From Bolinopsis microptera (taxonomy: Eukaryota; Ctenophora; Tentaculata; Lobata; Bolinopsidae): a stretch of DNA of 64,000 bases. Below, piece after piece: positions 37,601 through 50,673 of the stretch. Position numbers and translations under genes: made by a program. The first letter of the stretch is position 1, and every line of letters begins with the position of its first letter. The stretch is from the NCBI RefSeq assembly GCF_026151205.1, contig NC_087074.1:9395226-9459225 (forward strand), written 5' to 3'. Under the pieces are notes generated by a model. The model was not told the DNA's origin and did no database searches. It worked only from the letters and a program-made list of their open reading frames with translations.

Positions 37601-40600
37601 AAACGTCAACAAACCTAAAAGGTTAAAAAACAGATATCTATCAAATTTCTATCAAGTTTATACAGTAAAGGTCACTCTCAAACTTAAACTTTGTCTTATT
37701 ACAGTTTGTCTTCTCAAGAAGCGATATATTCGCTTTTAACTTCATAATACATAAATCATAATTGTCCATGTGGCAGCACAAGTGTCTCAATTTTGCCAGC
37801 CATGCGAAAAGGATAATGGCAGTCCGCAGTTAATAGTCTATCAGGAACCAACTTTAACACTCATGTTTTCGATCTTGTTGAAATAAACTGACTCTTGAAT
37901 GTCTATCTTGGTGCATATTGTTGCGTTCAGCTCTCCTCTAAAACTCACACTGTAGCATCTTCCCTCCTGAGTAGGCTTCATCTTTCCTTCCTCTAGCTCG
38001 AGCAGTATGCTACCATCATCTGCATCCATCTCAGCCACGACTCCAAGCTCCAACATCCTTTGAGTCAAGTAGTCAGGACGTTTTGAGAGTATGGCCGTGT
38101 ACTGGAAATCAGGAAGCTTTGACATTACGTGAGACATGATGGTTCTAGTTGAATCTCCGTAGATGAAGAACTTCTGCTTCTCCGGGTAGGTCCCAGAAGA
38201 AGACAGGTCTAAACGTTGATACCGGGGAATGTCAACCACTTTGAAGATAACAGTGTTACCGGCGGCATCATGAGAGAATTTCATGCGAAACTCGGAATCC
38301 TTGCGATGCAGCAACTCGTGAAGATTGAGGCGGGTGGTGCCCGTCTTCTTCTCCGCAAGCGTTTCGAATACCACAGGTAAACCGTCTTGTCTGCAAATTG
38401 ATCGATACTTTTTCACCATTTCTTTGTAGGAATTGGACATCCTCACTTTCACTGTAGCTTGGTAATGGTGTTCAGGAATGCCATTACAAGTCATGTATTC
38501 AATGAAAATCTCGTTTTTTAATAATTGATCACAGAGAACAAACTTGTGGATTGCAAAGTCGTCTTCAATGCGTCCAATAGCGTTCAGTACAACCATTCGG
38601 AAAGAATCGCTTATTTCAAAGGCTGATTCATTTGATTGCCAGGGGTTCATGCATGTATTCACCATCACATTCAAGTCCTCGTCACCTTGATCCAAACCGA
38701 GTTTTTCTTTAAAGACCGAAAGGCCCTCACCGTGCGCCTTTGCTTTAAGTCCAGACTCCATCAACATGAGAGGAACTCGGCCAGCATTGGACCCTACAAA
38801 TACGTTCATTGCGTCAGATAGAGCGTCCTGAAGCTTGTTGCATTTCCTGATATCGGTGTTACCCTTGAAGTTCACTACAAACGTGTTGATCAAGGTATCA
38901 GGACCGCATGTAGTCAGAAAGTTCTTGGCTTCTTGGTTCTGGAAGATCTCGCTCAGTTGCTTGTAAGCTATTGTTTCCTTGATCAGTTTCCTTGCACTGG
39001 TAATGTTATAACCTTCGGGGACATTCTGCAGCGGGACACATACGAATGGGTCATCATCCTTCGCCACTGTCAACCACAAGGCATAGAAGATTTTGGAAAT
39101 TGTGGTGCACTGCCCCAATATCCGACCATATCCAAAATTGCTCAATCCAATGACTTTGTGCGACATCAATATCCCTGCTGGAGCAGCTCCCGGCTTTGAC
39201 CCCTCAATTCCGTAGACACCCAGATTAGGATCGCCCTCACCATTCAGTACAACTGGGTGACTAAAGGCAATAGGATACCGCATCTTATTATTACGATAGC
39301 AGAGTGCTCCACCGGGATAAGGACAAAAACCAGACTTGTGAGGATCAATAGTGATTGTGTCCGCCAGCTGAATATTCCTGTATTGCTCTTCAACGTAGGG
39401 ACTAAGCTTGCAATACGGAACAAAGCTGCCTGATGCCGTGTTCATCATTACATCTTCAGCAGGGGCACCTATAAGCATTGTCTTGAAGTAACCTCCCCAA
39501 GCCCCATCGGCTAGCAGAGCGAAGTTGAGTCCCTTCTCCTTGAAAACCTCTCTCAGCGCATACATGTCCTTAATTGGGTCCACTGCAGACTCCTCGGTGG
39601 AACCTATCACAGCCACAACAGCAATAACTGGCTTCTTTTCTTTCAGACACTTTTCCAGTACCTCTTTCAAATGGGCTAAGTTCTGCCTAAAATTTGTATC
39701 CAGATTAATAGGAATATTACCTTTGCATCCAAGACCCAAAAGTGTACCAGCTTTAGGCCAAGAGTAGTGATTATTGGCAGGGCATGTGTAGACAGGTGAA
39801 TGCTCAAGGCCATGCTTCCTCATGAAATCAAATAATCCTTCGTTCATTACACCCTCATTTTCAATGAGACCATTCAATTTGATGTTGTCAACCTTGCCTA
39901 GTTTCCTCATCCGGCTACAGACTGTTTGTTCAAGGTCAAGAATCTCGTCCACATCTACATTGAGGAGCTGCCAAGTGGTGCACTCTACGAGGGCAACAGA
40001 ATTTCTGCGTTCAGACTCACTGTTACCGACCAGCAATTGAGTTTTCAGACCTATCCTGACTTGGTCTTCAGACAGGAAGGTAAGTGGTCCAATCAGTGGA
40101 TCATCATTCAACAGAGCTGCTTTGATAGAAAGAGGTATAAATTTAAGGTTCCGGGACGCCCAAAGAGCTTCGATGTTGGCCACAGAGCCCCCGCAAGTAA
40201 CATGACCCCAAGAGAGAGGTTGTCTACTCCTAGGGTCGATGTTGTATCCTAACATGTCACAAAGCTGTTGTCCGACTTCTTGTTCATACTGTGTTGTTAC
40301 AGGACTAGCGGCTGAATCCACGTTGTTTTGGTTGAAGAGCATGGCAGTCATGTAACCCAGCAGAGATGGCATGGTGGAGTCCCACAGCATGTGGGCTTGG
40401 TATCGAGGTGAGAAGAAGGGGGTATTGCCAGCCATGTCTTCCTGCATCTTCATCAGACAGTCTCTCATGTCCTCCACCTCGCTGAGATAAGGTTTCGACA
40501 ACATCACCTCCTCGGTCAGGTACTCAGGGTCCGCTGGAAAGAAGCTCTTTCTTAGCCGAACATGCTCATCAAAGATGTCCTTGAAAATGCTCATGAACAC

Positions 40601-43600
40601 CTCTCCGTTTTCGGCTCGTGGACCAAGAAACCAACCACCTAGAGCCTTCCAAGGGTCATCGTAATCATCTCCTATTGGGGCGTTTCCTCGGGGCATAATA
40701 CACTGGATAAAATAGGTTCAGTTTAGTTAGTTAATCAATTAGCAGGTTTAAATGAACTTCGAGCATAAACCTCTAATTGGACAAATTAAAAAAACATTAA
40801 GTCCAACAGCGGAAGTTTCAACCATATTGATATATACGATAGGATTTGTAATAGGAAAGCTTTGAAATATCAATACTATAATATATTATATACTTTAACA
40901 TGTTGACGAGGCAGAACGTTAAAGCGACGAAACAAAATAAATCTAATCTCACAAACAACTATGCAGACAGAGTCTTTGCTTTTCTGACCACAATGTCACT
41001 CATCAAGATAATAAAAAAGGAAAGAACCGCTCTAAGGCTTATAAATTTCAAAAATTAACGCCTATTTAATACTCATACATAGACGTAAAGTTTTGAAATT
41101 TAGAAGCTATTATATTAAATATATATTGATATATTATATAACATAATACTGTAAGGGTATGAGGTACTCAACAAAAATCTAGTTTAATTATAAAGTTAGC
41201 GAAGCGAGAGAAGCTATCCTTAGCTTACTTCGAGTCTTCTATTTATTTTCCGATCTATTATCCTACAATAAAGGTGATATCAACAATGTTTTTTGCCGTC
41301 ATTGGCACAAACTGAATATCCATAAAAATTCAGCTCGCCTTGAGGAATTACATAGTATAATAATACAATTACATAATATAATAATACATCATAGATAAAG
41401 CTGCATTAAGCCATTTTTCACAATAGAATGGCATTTTTGATCTGAAAACAATTCCCGAAATTTATACAGGAGGGTGGATGCGGTATGCTGGAACGTGGGC
41501 AATGGGTAATCGCGTACTGTGGTCAATATAATCCTCAATTTGCCATGACTTAGACTAGATTAGTAATTAGTTACACATGGATATTGGACAAATCAGGGAG
41601 CTTGAGTTATGGTCCTCGAATGCCGTGATATCAGAGCGATACCGTGTGAGTGCTACGATATCAGAGCGATACCGTGTGAGTGCTACGATATCAGAGCGAT
41701 ACCGTGTGAGTGCTACGATATCAGAGCGATACCGTGTGAGTGCTACGATGTAAGAGCGATACCGTGTGAGTGCTACGATATAAGAGCGATACCGTGTGAG
41801 TGCTACGACATAAGAGCGATACCGTGTGAGTGCTACGATATCAGAGCAATACCGTGTGAGTGCTACGATATAACAGCGATACCGTGTGAGTGCTACGATA
41901 TAACAGCGATACCGTGTGAGTGCTACGACATTAGATAGACCGACACCGTGTGACTACTAACTCGAAATGCGAGTGCCAGGTAATCAGATGGAGCAATAGA
42001 CATTGAGTTGGTTTCTTGGAATTTTATCGAGTATACAAGGAATCCGGTTCTATTTATACTCTCCGAAACTGTTTGAATTAAATCCTGCTTTGACGGTAAA
42101 CCTTTAACCAGTACGAGCTAGGGTTTGCAGTATCAGGCTAACATTTCTTATCGGCGATAAGCGATAAGATTTTTGAAATTACAGGCGATAACGATAATTA
42201 TCTTCAATTAAATTTATTCTGCATGCTCACAAAAATAGCAACATTACAATGTGTTATCAAATTATTTCCTAAGCTTCTTAAACTTCCTAAGCTCATTATT
42301 GCTTATATAATCTTAATTTACCAATCTCAGTAAAACAAGGGACAAGGTTAAGGCTGATGCAAATTCTCTAATATAATTGGGATTGGCTTGTTTTAAAGTA
42401 GATTCTCACGGGAAGAATAACTAACATAACATTATCACGACACGCAAAACAAGACTAATTTGCGAGAAGCTTTCGTCTAAACTTTGGCAATTTGCTTGTT
42501 AGCTTCTTGTATTGAAATAGAGTATCCGCTATCGGCCAAAATTGTTAGACTTAATTTAGCTTAATCTAGCGTGGGGTTAGAACTTTTAAATATTATATTG
42601 TCATGCGCCTACGGGTGACTACTGAATACGCTGAATACGCACTAAATAAATGCAATCAATTGCACTGGAAAGTAAGTTCAATGATTAGCTAAGAAAACCT
42701 GTTGAATAAGAGAAAATGTAACTTGGTTGAGATCATTCTTGGTGTAGAGAAATTAGTTTTCAATCATTTTCGAAAAGCGAACCATAGTCCGCTATATCTG
42801 CTAAATTTGGTAAACTGACACGACTCAATCTAATGCAGGGCGAGTCTCCGAACTCTCCAATAAGATATTGGTATGCGAATAATACACACTAGATTATTGC
42901 ATTTAGCATTGGAGTGGCAAGTAAATTAACTGACTGAAATGTATTTGGATAATAGGTAAGGACTGGAATCACCAAACTGTGTGCTTGAAAATATATCGTT
43001 AATATAATCTTACTATATATAAAGCTGCTACACTAAAGAACCACTTTGAAGAGAAGTTCACTGCAAAACATACAGTTGAGCCTATTGACACTTTCTTTGA
43101 TCAACCTAGTCCTCTCGCTGACCCTATTACTGCTATTGAAGTTGAGATAGCTGCTAAAGCTTTGAAGAATGGTAGAGCCACTGGGCCTGATGATATCCCA
43201 AGTGAATTGATTAAGTATGCAAACAGAAGTGTATTTCAGAAATATGCAGACTGTATAAATACCGCATTTGAAACAAACACCACCATAACATCTATTGGAA
43301 AAGGCAACATTACTCCACTCCAAAAGCCTAAGAAACCACTTGGTCCAGCAGCAAACATCAGACCTCTCACCCTCTCAAACTGCTCCAGAAAATTACTGTC
43401 AATGATTACCCTAAAACGTATCCAAGGCAAGCTAGATCAGTACACCGGTCCTACACAAAGTGCTTACAAGAGAGGTAGAAGTTGTGGCGATATAATTTGG
43501 TCTCAACGTATGCTAACCTCAGTGGTACTTAGAAAGCATTGGAGCTACCACAGAATGAGTATAGACATGTCAAGTGCCTTTGACACCATCAGCAGAGAAA

Positions 43601-46600
43601 CAGTACTCAATGTTCTTGAAGATGCTGGCTGTACTAGTGATGAAATTAGGATGGTACGGCTCCTACTATCAAACACAGTGTTGAAAGTAAAAGTCAATAA
43701 TACTGTATCAATTGAGTTCCAAAGCACAACTGGAGCATTTCAAGGAGATGCACTATCAGGTAATCTATTTACTGTTGTTGAAGCCGCTGCACTTATTCAC
43801 CTCAGATCTGTACTCTCCCAAGTATCATCAACACCTTACCCAGTGAATCATCCAATCCCTAATCCTCCTATCTCAGAAGAATTCATGCCACTCGAAACAG
43901 GATACTCTGATGATATTGACTTTAATAACACTGAACTTGCTCCACTCAAAGAAATGCTTCCTATCGCTAAAGATATATTCCAGCAGTGGGACCTTCATAT
44001 CAATTCTTCCAAGACTGAATTTGTCCATTTTTATTTAGCAGATCCTAAACCCACTGTTAAACGCAAGGTGATTGTTGGAAAAGTGTATAGAGGTGATGAA
44101 GAGTGGCGCTCTAACAAAACTTTAGGATCGTTGATGTGCACTGTTAAGGATATCAAGAATCGAATATTCCTTGGTAATGTTGCCTTTAGTAAATTTCAGA
44201 AAGTTTGGATGAAGAGCAAGATTTCAGTCCAAAGGAAGATCAAAATCTACGAGGCACAAGTAGTCTCTATTCTACTCTACAACTGCAACTCCTGGGCTGC
44301 ACCACTAGCTTCGTTGAATGAACTTGATATTGCTCATCGCAAACACCTCCGAAGAATCCTCAACATCAGATGGCCTACTGGGGTTATTTCTAATGAGGCA
44401 CTCTATGCTCGTTGTTATGTCACTCCCTTGTCTGTGAGAGTCTCTAAGTTTCGATGGAGAATGTTAGGACATATCTTAAGAGGACAGGAAGACTCACCAG
44501 CATACACCTCTATGTTATTTGCTATAAATTCTGATATTTTTATGGAAGGGAGACGGGGTAGACCATGTTTAAACTTATTAGATGTTATTAGAAAAGACTT
44601 GACTAGTAGAAATCTTGATATTAGACTTAAGAATTTGACTGATTTCGAAGACCTTAGATTTTTAGCTTTAGATAGGGAGGAGTGGAAGAAGTTAGAAGAT
44701 GGTTGATGTTTTTGTTTTCTTTTTTATGCGTTTTGATATCTATAAGGTGCCTAGGATGCTCTTTTAAAGAGATATTTCGTACTTTGAAAGATTTACTACT
44801 ATATATAAAGCGAGACGATATATATGGATGGATGGATCCGTGCCATTTTACTGACACCACGGCATCAACTTTAACGCGACTTTACGCAAAAACCGTAAAA
44901 TATTATATAAAACTGAAACTTTTTTGGCTGGGTCAAATGCTTAAATGGCCTTCAAATCAGCATGAAAAAATAAAAAATTGCCCAAGGAATAAGAATTTTA
45001 ATGCCCAAAATTTGGACCCCCAAGTGTTGTCAAAAACGCGAATTAAATAGGTAATAATAATTTTAGTCTCTCGAGTCATGATACCACTTTAGGGTTAGAC
45101 GGGTTCCTGCTATTATCACTTCGAGATGGCCAGGCCTACTCTCATGCTGTCTATATGTGATGATTAACTCTGAAAAACTAGGGACAACTGGGGAATGATC
45201 CCAGAACCTCGAGATTTCGCGTCTCTTGCTCTACCAATTGAGCTACTGACCCTGATTACCAGAGCGAAATCACCACTCATATACAGCACAATTTCATGCT
45301 TTGTGTGGAATATCATTTATCAGTTATTTAGAATATATATTCGCATGTATCCACACTATATTTACATTACACGTTCAACGTGATATCATTATCAGTGCAG
45401 TGTGTACAACACCAACTACACCAATCAATTGCCAATCTGCGAAACATTTAATTATTATTATCACTTCGAGATGGCCAGGCCTACTCTCATGCTGTCTATA
45501 TGTGATGATTAACTCTGAAAAACTAGGGACAACTGGGGAATGATCCCAGAACCTCGAGATTTCGCGTCTCTTATTGTACACACTGCACTGATAATGATAT
45601 CACGTTGAACGTGTAATGTAAATATAGTGTGGATACATGCGAATATATATTCTAAATAACGGGTTCCTGCTAGTACATACTAATGCAAGAGTATGATACT
45701 ATTACTTATAAAAATAAGTACGAACACGTTAAAAGACGTAAATATAACCGATTGGCAAGTAATGGGGTTAGCTGAACTTTCCGACCAACATCTAATGTTT
45801 TGTATTGTATTAACTTATGATCATAAGTTGTGTTTCTAAGTCCTAGTTTATGAAATTTTAAAACTATAATTTACAGCGTGACGTAGGTACTACTCCAAAC
45901 AAATTATGAGAACTTATTGTTTCTTAACGACAATATTTCCAACAATTGAAGGATCGTTCCAAATTCTAAAAGAAATCTCTTTTAAATTTATTTATTTAGT
46001 TTAGTATACGTTTCATATGTGACCGGTTTAAACTACATTACAAAATACACACTACACACTACACACGTATGCGCAAATTGAAATAACTTTGCGAACTTTA
46101 CCATAGCAACTAAAAGAGGCGCGTGAGCAATGTTTGCTAAGCAATACATACTTTCAGAGGGGCTTCAATCATCTTCAATCTAGATCTCTATGTAATAAGG
46201 TCATTGAATTCTATCAATACATGATGTGATTATTTATTCATTTATTTATTGACGAATTAACGACTGTAAATTTACGATGGATATTTAACTATAACTTTCT
46301 ATTGGAGGGACTGTATCAGAATCCAGATGTAAAGTTACAATTAAAAAGGGGTTATAAAAATAGAAGATTTGCTGAATGAACTATAAAGTAGTGTCGTAGA
46401 GATCAAGCCTGGAGACCCGTCTTGTAACTTTGTAATTCTTATTGTAATTATTTAATAAAAATAAGGTTTACATCGTGATTTACAATGTAATCCTTATTTT
46501 TATTAAATTAATCGAACTTATTGAATTTTCTAAATTTGCAACTGCATCGATGAATTCATTTTTACGATTATTAACATTTGTAGACGTGATTTTACGTCCA

Positions 46601-49600
46601 ATTTTTACGAATTTCATAATTTAACCATTTTGAAACGTGTAGTTTTGTGTGTGAACATTTTGATGTTAAATTCTATAATATGCTGTTGCAGGCTCGCCAA
46701 ATACGGTAAACACCTTAAAGTACTTCACTTTTATGAGATTGAAAAACAGTTCTTGATAGAAACAGGGATTGGTTCGGACTTCGAAATAGACTTCGGATAA
46801 GAAACATGAAAACTTGTAAATTTCGGAAATATTTTGACAGGGTTGTTATAAGCTTGGCAAGACAAAATGTTTAGTGCAAAATTTATGATATTTGAAAAAC
46901 AAAATTGTTTAAAAAAATTTCAAAATTCATACATTGTGTTCGAGCTGGAAAATTGTTAAAGGCAAGAAATGTCATTTTGGCGTTCAAAATAATATTGAGA
47001 TTCTAGATCAATATTAGATTCAACCTATGTCGTTCTTTCTTTATTTGAAGCGAAAATATTGTTTAACAAGAAATGCGGCCGCTTTTCTTTTGTGGATGGC
47101 CGCTCAATTTCCCGATCCGGGATGAAGTATTTTATCATATTCCATACCACCTGGGGACCCCAGTCTTTGCGGTTTATAAGCATGCAGATATGGCGGAGTG
47201 ACAGGCCGAGCGCCGCCCAGTTGATATAATTCTATATTGAATTTGAAAATCGTGTATATTTCTATGTAACCATATGTTTATTGTTTATGCAACCTGACAC
47301 GGATTTGTGCAAAATAGTAATATTAACTCAAAATAATAATACAATGCTATCAATTTGTCCCTAGCGGGATGCATACATGGTGAAATTAACAATGTACTTG
47401 AACATTTCAGCACCGCGCGCCAACAATTGTTTAATTCAGATGATCGCGCAAAATAACTTTGCGCAGGCAGACACGTGGGCGATAACTAGACTGGGGGCGA
47501 GGGCATGTACGCACGCACGCACGCTCGCACGGTCGCAAGCTACCATATACAAAAAAAAACCTCGATCGCTAACCCTTGTCCTTGACTCTTTTGTGCCTTC
47601 GGCACTTAGAGTCATGGATCGGGAAAAAATTGGTTATTCTAAAATTTGTATATTAGTAAATGGCATAAAATGGCATACCATGGCATAAAATGGAGACTTT
47701 TTCTATAGAGAAAATGGAAAAACCTTCGGGTAATTGTCCATTTTATGCCATTTATGCTATTGGCCCCCCCCCCCCCCCCTACTGTTACTATGCAAATTAT
47801 TATTTGACGAGGCTCAAAATAAACTGTTCAATATTGAACTAAGTGTGATGTTAATGGTTCATTCAGACTTCGCAACTACAATAGACACGAGTTATTAGCA
47901 CTAAACTTAAGGAACACTTTGATATTTGTTAAATTTAGACTTTAGTGGCCGTAACACTGAATAACAGAGTTCAATAAAAACTAACAAAGCCTGTGATGTG
48001 CACCTAAACTGGTTCAAGGCCAAAGGCTCAGACTTCATGTCGTTAACTTCATGTCGTTTATCATTAATGACTTTAGACTTACAATAGCCACGAACCTGGC
48101 CTTGGTGGTTTGGGTCTAACGAACAGCACTCAAAGAAATTGTTTGAATATCAACGGAGTACGTGTTTAATGTATAAATTTCACAAAGACCCAGTGCTCGC
48201 CTCTATATTTTATAAGCATACTAAAAAGTCCGTTGTCATAGAGATTGCGATAATCACATTTTTTGGTACTCTGTTTTGACGGATTCTAAAAATATCTTTT
48301 ACACAAACTTCAATAAATAAAAACCATAGACAAGGAGGTACGGAAACAAAACATTTGATCAAACATTACTTGTCCCCAGGGCCCAGTCGTGAAATCAAAA
48401 ATTAATCGAGTTTATGACATAAACACAGAACATTTAAAACTTCATTAAACAGGATAGAAGATTTTTTAAAAAGCTATTTAGATCAATTATTACAACACAG
48501 CTTTTGAGGGTGTTTGTGGTATTTTCCCACAGAATTTACGGTTTGAACGTTTAAACAAAGGAGCTAAATATTTGTGTGTCCTCTTCTGACAGAGTCAAAT
48601 TGAATGACTAAAGTTTATAGTTATCTTTTATAGGATATTATTTTGGGTATCTGTCTTACTTTCGAATGGTCGCTCTGACATCGGCATTGGGTTATTTATA
48701 TTTCCATTTCTCAATGTATTATAAGCAGAATTAAAAAACCTTGTTTAATTTCATAGAATTTCAATTAAAATGCAATGTGACAGTATGTGCTACGAAGAGA
48801 TTTATTGAAACGCTGGTTACACCTTTCTCTCAAGACAAGTTTCTCTTATCGAGTTATGGAGTTAACATTATTATTAGAATTATAATTTATCAAATTATGA
48901 GTATAAGTCATAAGATGTGTCTCGACCGTTTTTGTGATCTAATCCGACACGAGGAAATATGGACAGAACTGAACAATAACCACATTCGAAGACTGAAATA
49001 TCTGAATGACCCCGCAACCCAGGAAACAACTACTCAGTTATCATCGCTCAATAATCGGTTTGGTATCGACGTTACATACTTTTTTTCTTTTTTTTTAAGC
49101 TGACTTAAGAAACCAGGGAATTAAAGTTACCGTCCTAACATTAAATCGATGAATTTATTTATATATCACTTTCTTTTTTTCTTTATTATTATTTTTTTTT
49201 CCTTCTTTCTTCAAAACATTCCAGTACATAGTGCAGAAAGTTGGAGATAAAGTCGTAGTACGTACATGTTGCATTGCACTGGATCGAGCTTGCAGAGTGT
49301 GGTTTCCTTCAGTCTGCGCCGTGCGCTTATATAAACATACGCGGCGCAGCTAGATCGACTGGATGAGATTGCACTGTGTACTGTGTGTAGTAGGCCCCGG
49401 TGTAATGTGATGTGTAATTATGTATGTACTACGGCTTTACAAATTTTGGAAGCATGTAGGGATATAGATCTGATACCAATCGTATATACTAAAAATACTC
49501 TGGCACAATTGTAACTGCAGTTTTACAGAACTCTAAATGCTTAATGAACACTCTTGCAGGTACCACCCGTATTCACACTCAGACCTGAGTTTAGTCATTT

Positions 49601-50639
49601 TCCGATACGAGATTGGGGACGGGTTCTAAAAACAAACAAACAAACAAACAAATTCATCAATTTTTTCCTCCAGTTATCCTAATTTCTCTCCAAATCATGT
49701 CTGAATGTTAGATTAATTTCTGCCGATTCGAGTTATTGGGTACACGTACCCCAGTTCAACAAACCCTTTAAACGTTAAACTCTGTCGAACTGGGAGACAC
49801 TAACTGAACTCTCACCACGTAACCAGGAATTTATAGCTGGGCGCAAAACATAATGGGAAATATCTTTCTGATCCTCTTACTGGCTCTGACACATAAAGCC
49901 AATCGGTACCTCTTAAATCTGAACAATTTAAGCCCCCAAAAAATGAAAGGGCTGACAACAACCAAATAGAGTAACCAAATAAAGTAAAAACGTGCAATTA
50001 CCTGTGCTTCTGAGTAGCGGGAATGGTGAGTGAGGAGAGGAATGCCTGTATGGCATGGGAGGACTGAGGGTCAGTAGAGAGATACACGATGTGATCCTCA
50101 CTCAGACCACATAACCCTTCCTCTAGCGATCCTACCAGTCCCAGTTGGAACAGACCCTGAGTGGGTATCATGTTTGTAAAACTGGTATGGTCAGGTGATT
50201 GTGCTTAACTTTTGAGATGACCCAACTTCTATTAATTTTTAATACATTTGTTTTGAAAAGAAAATGTAAGTGAACGTTTGCTGTTCACCCTTTTATTTGC
50301 CTCCACTGTTGATAAGCTGTATAAGATTGAGATGGCGAGATTGTTTAATTTACCTGCAATAAGAGGGACCCCGCCAGGGTTGCCTCAAACCTGTCCCTTC
50401 TCGGCTTTCCACTTAGAGTGGGTTTCTTATACGACTCCAGTTTACCCAACAAAACATCGTGGGTGGTCAACGACATGATGCATCTGAGGAGATCAAAGGT
50501 TAATTCTCGATTTATAAAAGTCGGGTGTCACAACCATAACTATTAACTCAAGCTCAATTTGTGAGAATTTCAGTTGTCGTAATATCAAGCTCCAATTGAT
50601 GTGATTTCGGCGTGAGCCGAGAGCGGAAGAAACGTTTGA

Positions 50640-50673
<34 letters not shown>

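Noticed and set aside
38636..40252. Several plus-strand frames of 60-108 codons across the decarboxylase
   Set aside because: They are antisense shadows of the 951-residue coding frame.
41609..41938. Regular direct repeats that could be taken for a CRISPR array
   Set aside because: The 30-bp units are contiguous with no spacers, in eukaryotic DNA; it is a minisatellite.
45181..45252. A functional tRNA gene
   Set aside because: The tRNA-like fold has a defective anticodon loop and acceptor mismatch, and it is duplicated with a shared downstream body, so it is a SINE head.
48741..49103. 120-codon plus-strand open frame in NOP9 intron 10
   Set aside because: No recognisable domain, ends in a poly-T tract, no splice partners; kept only as a remark in the intron entry.
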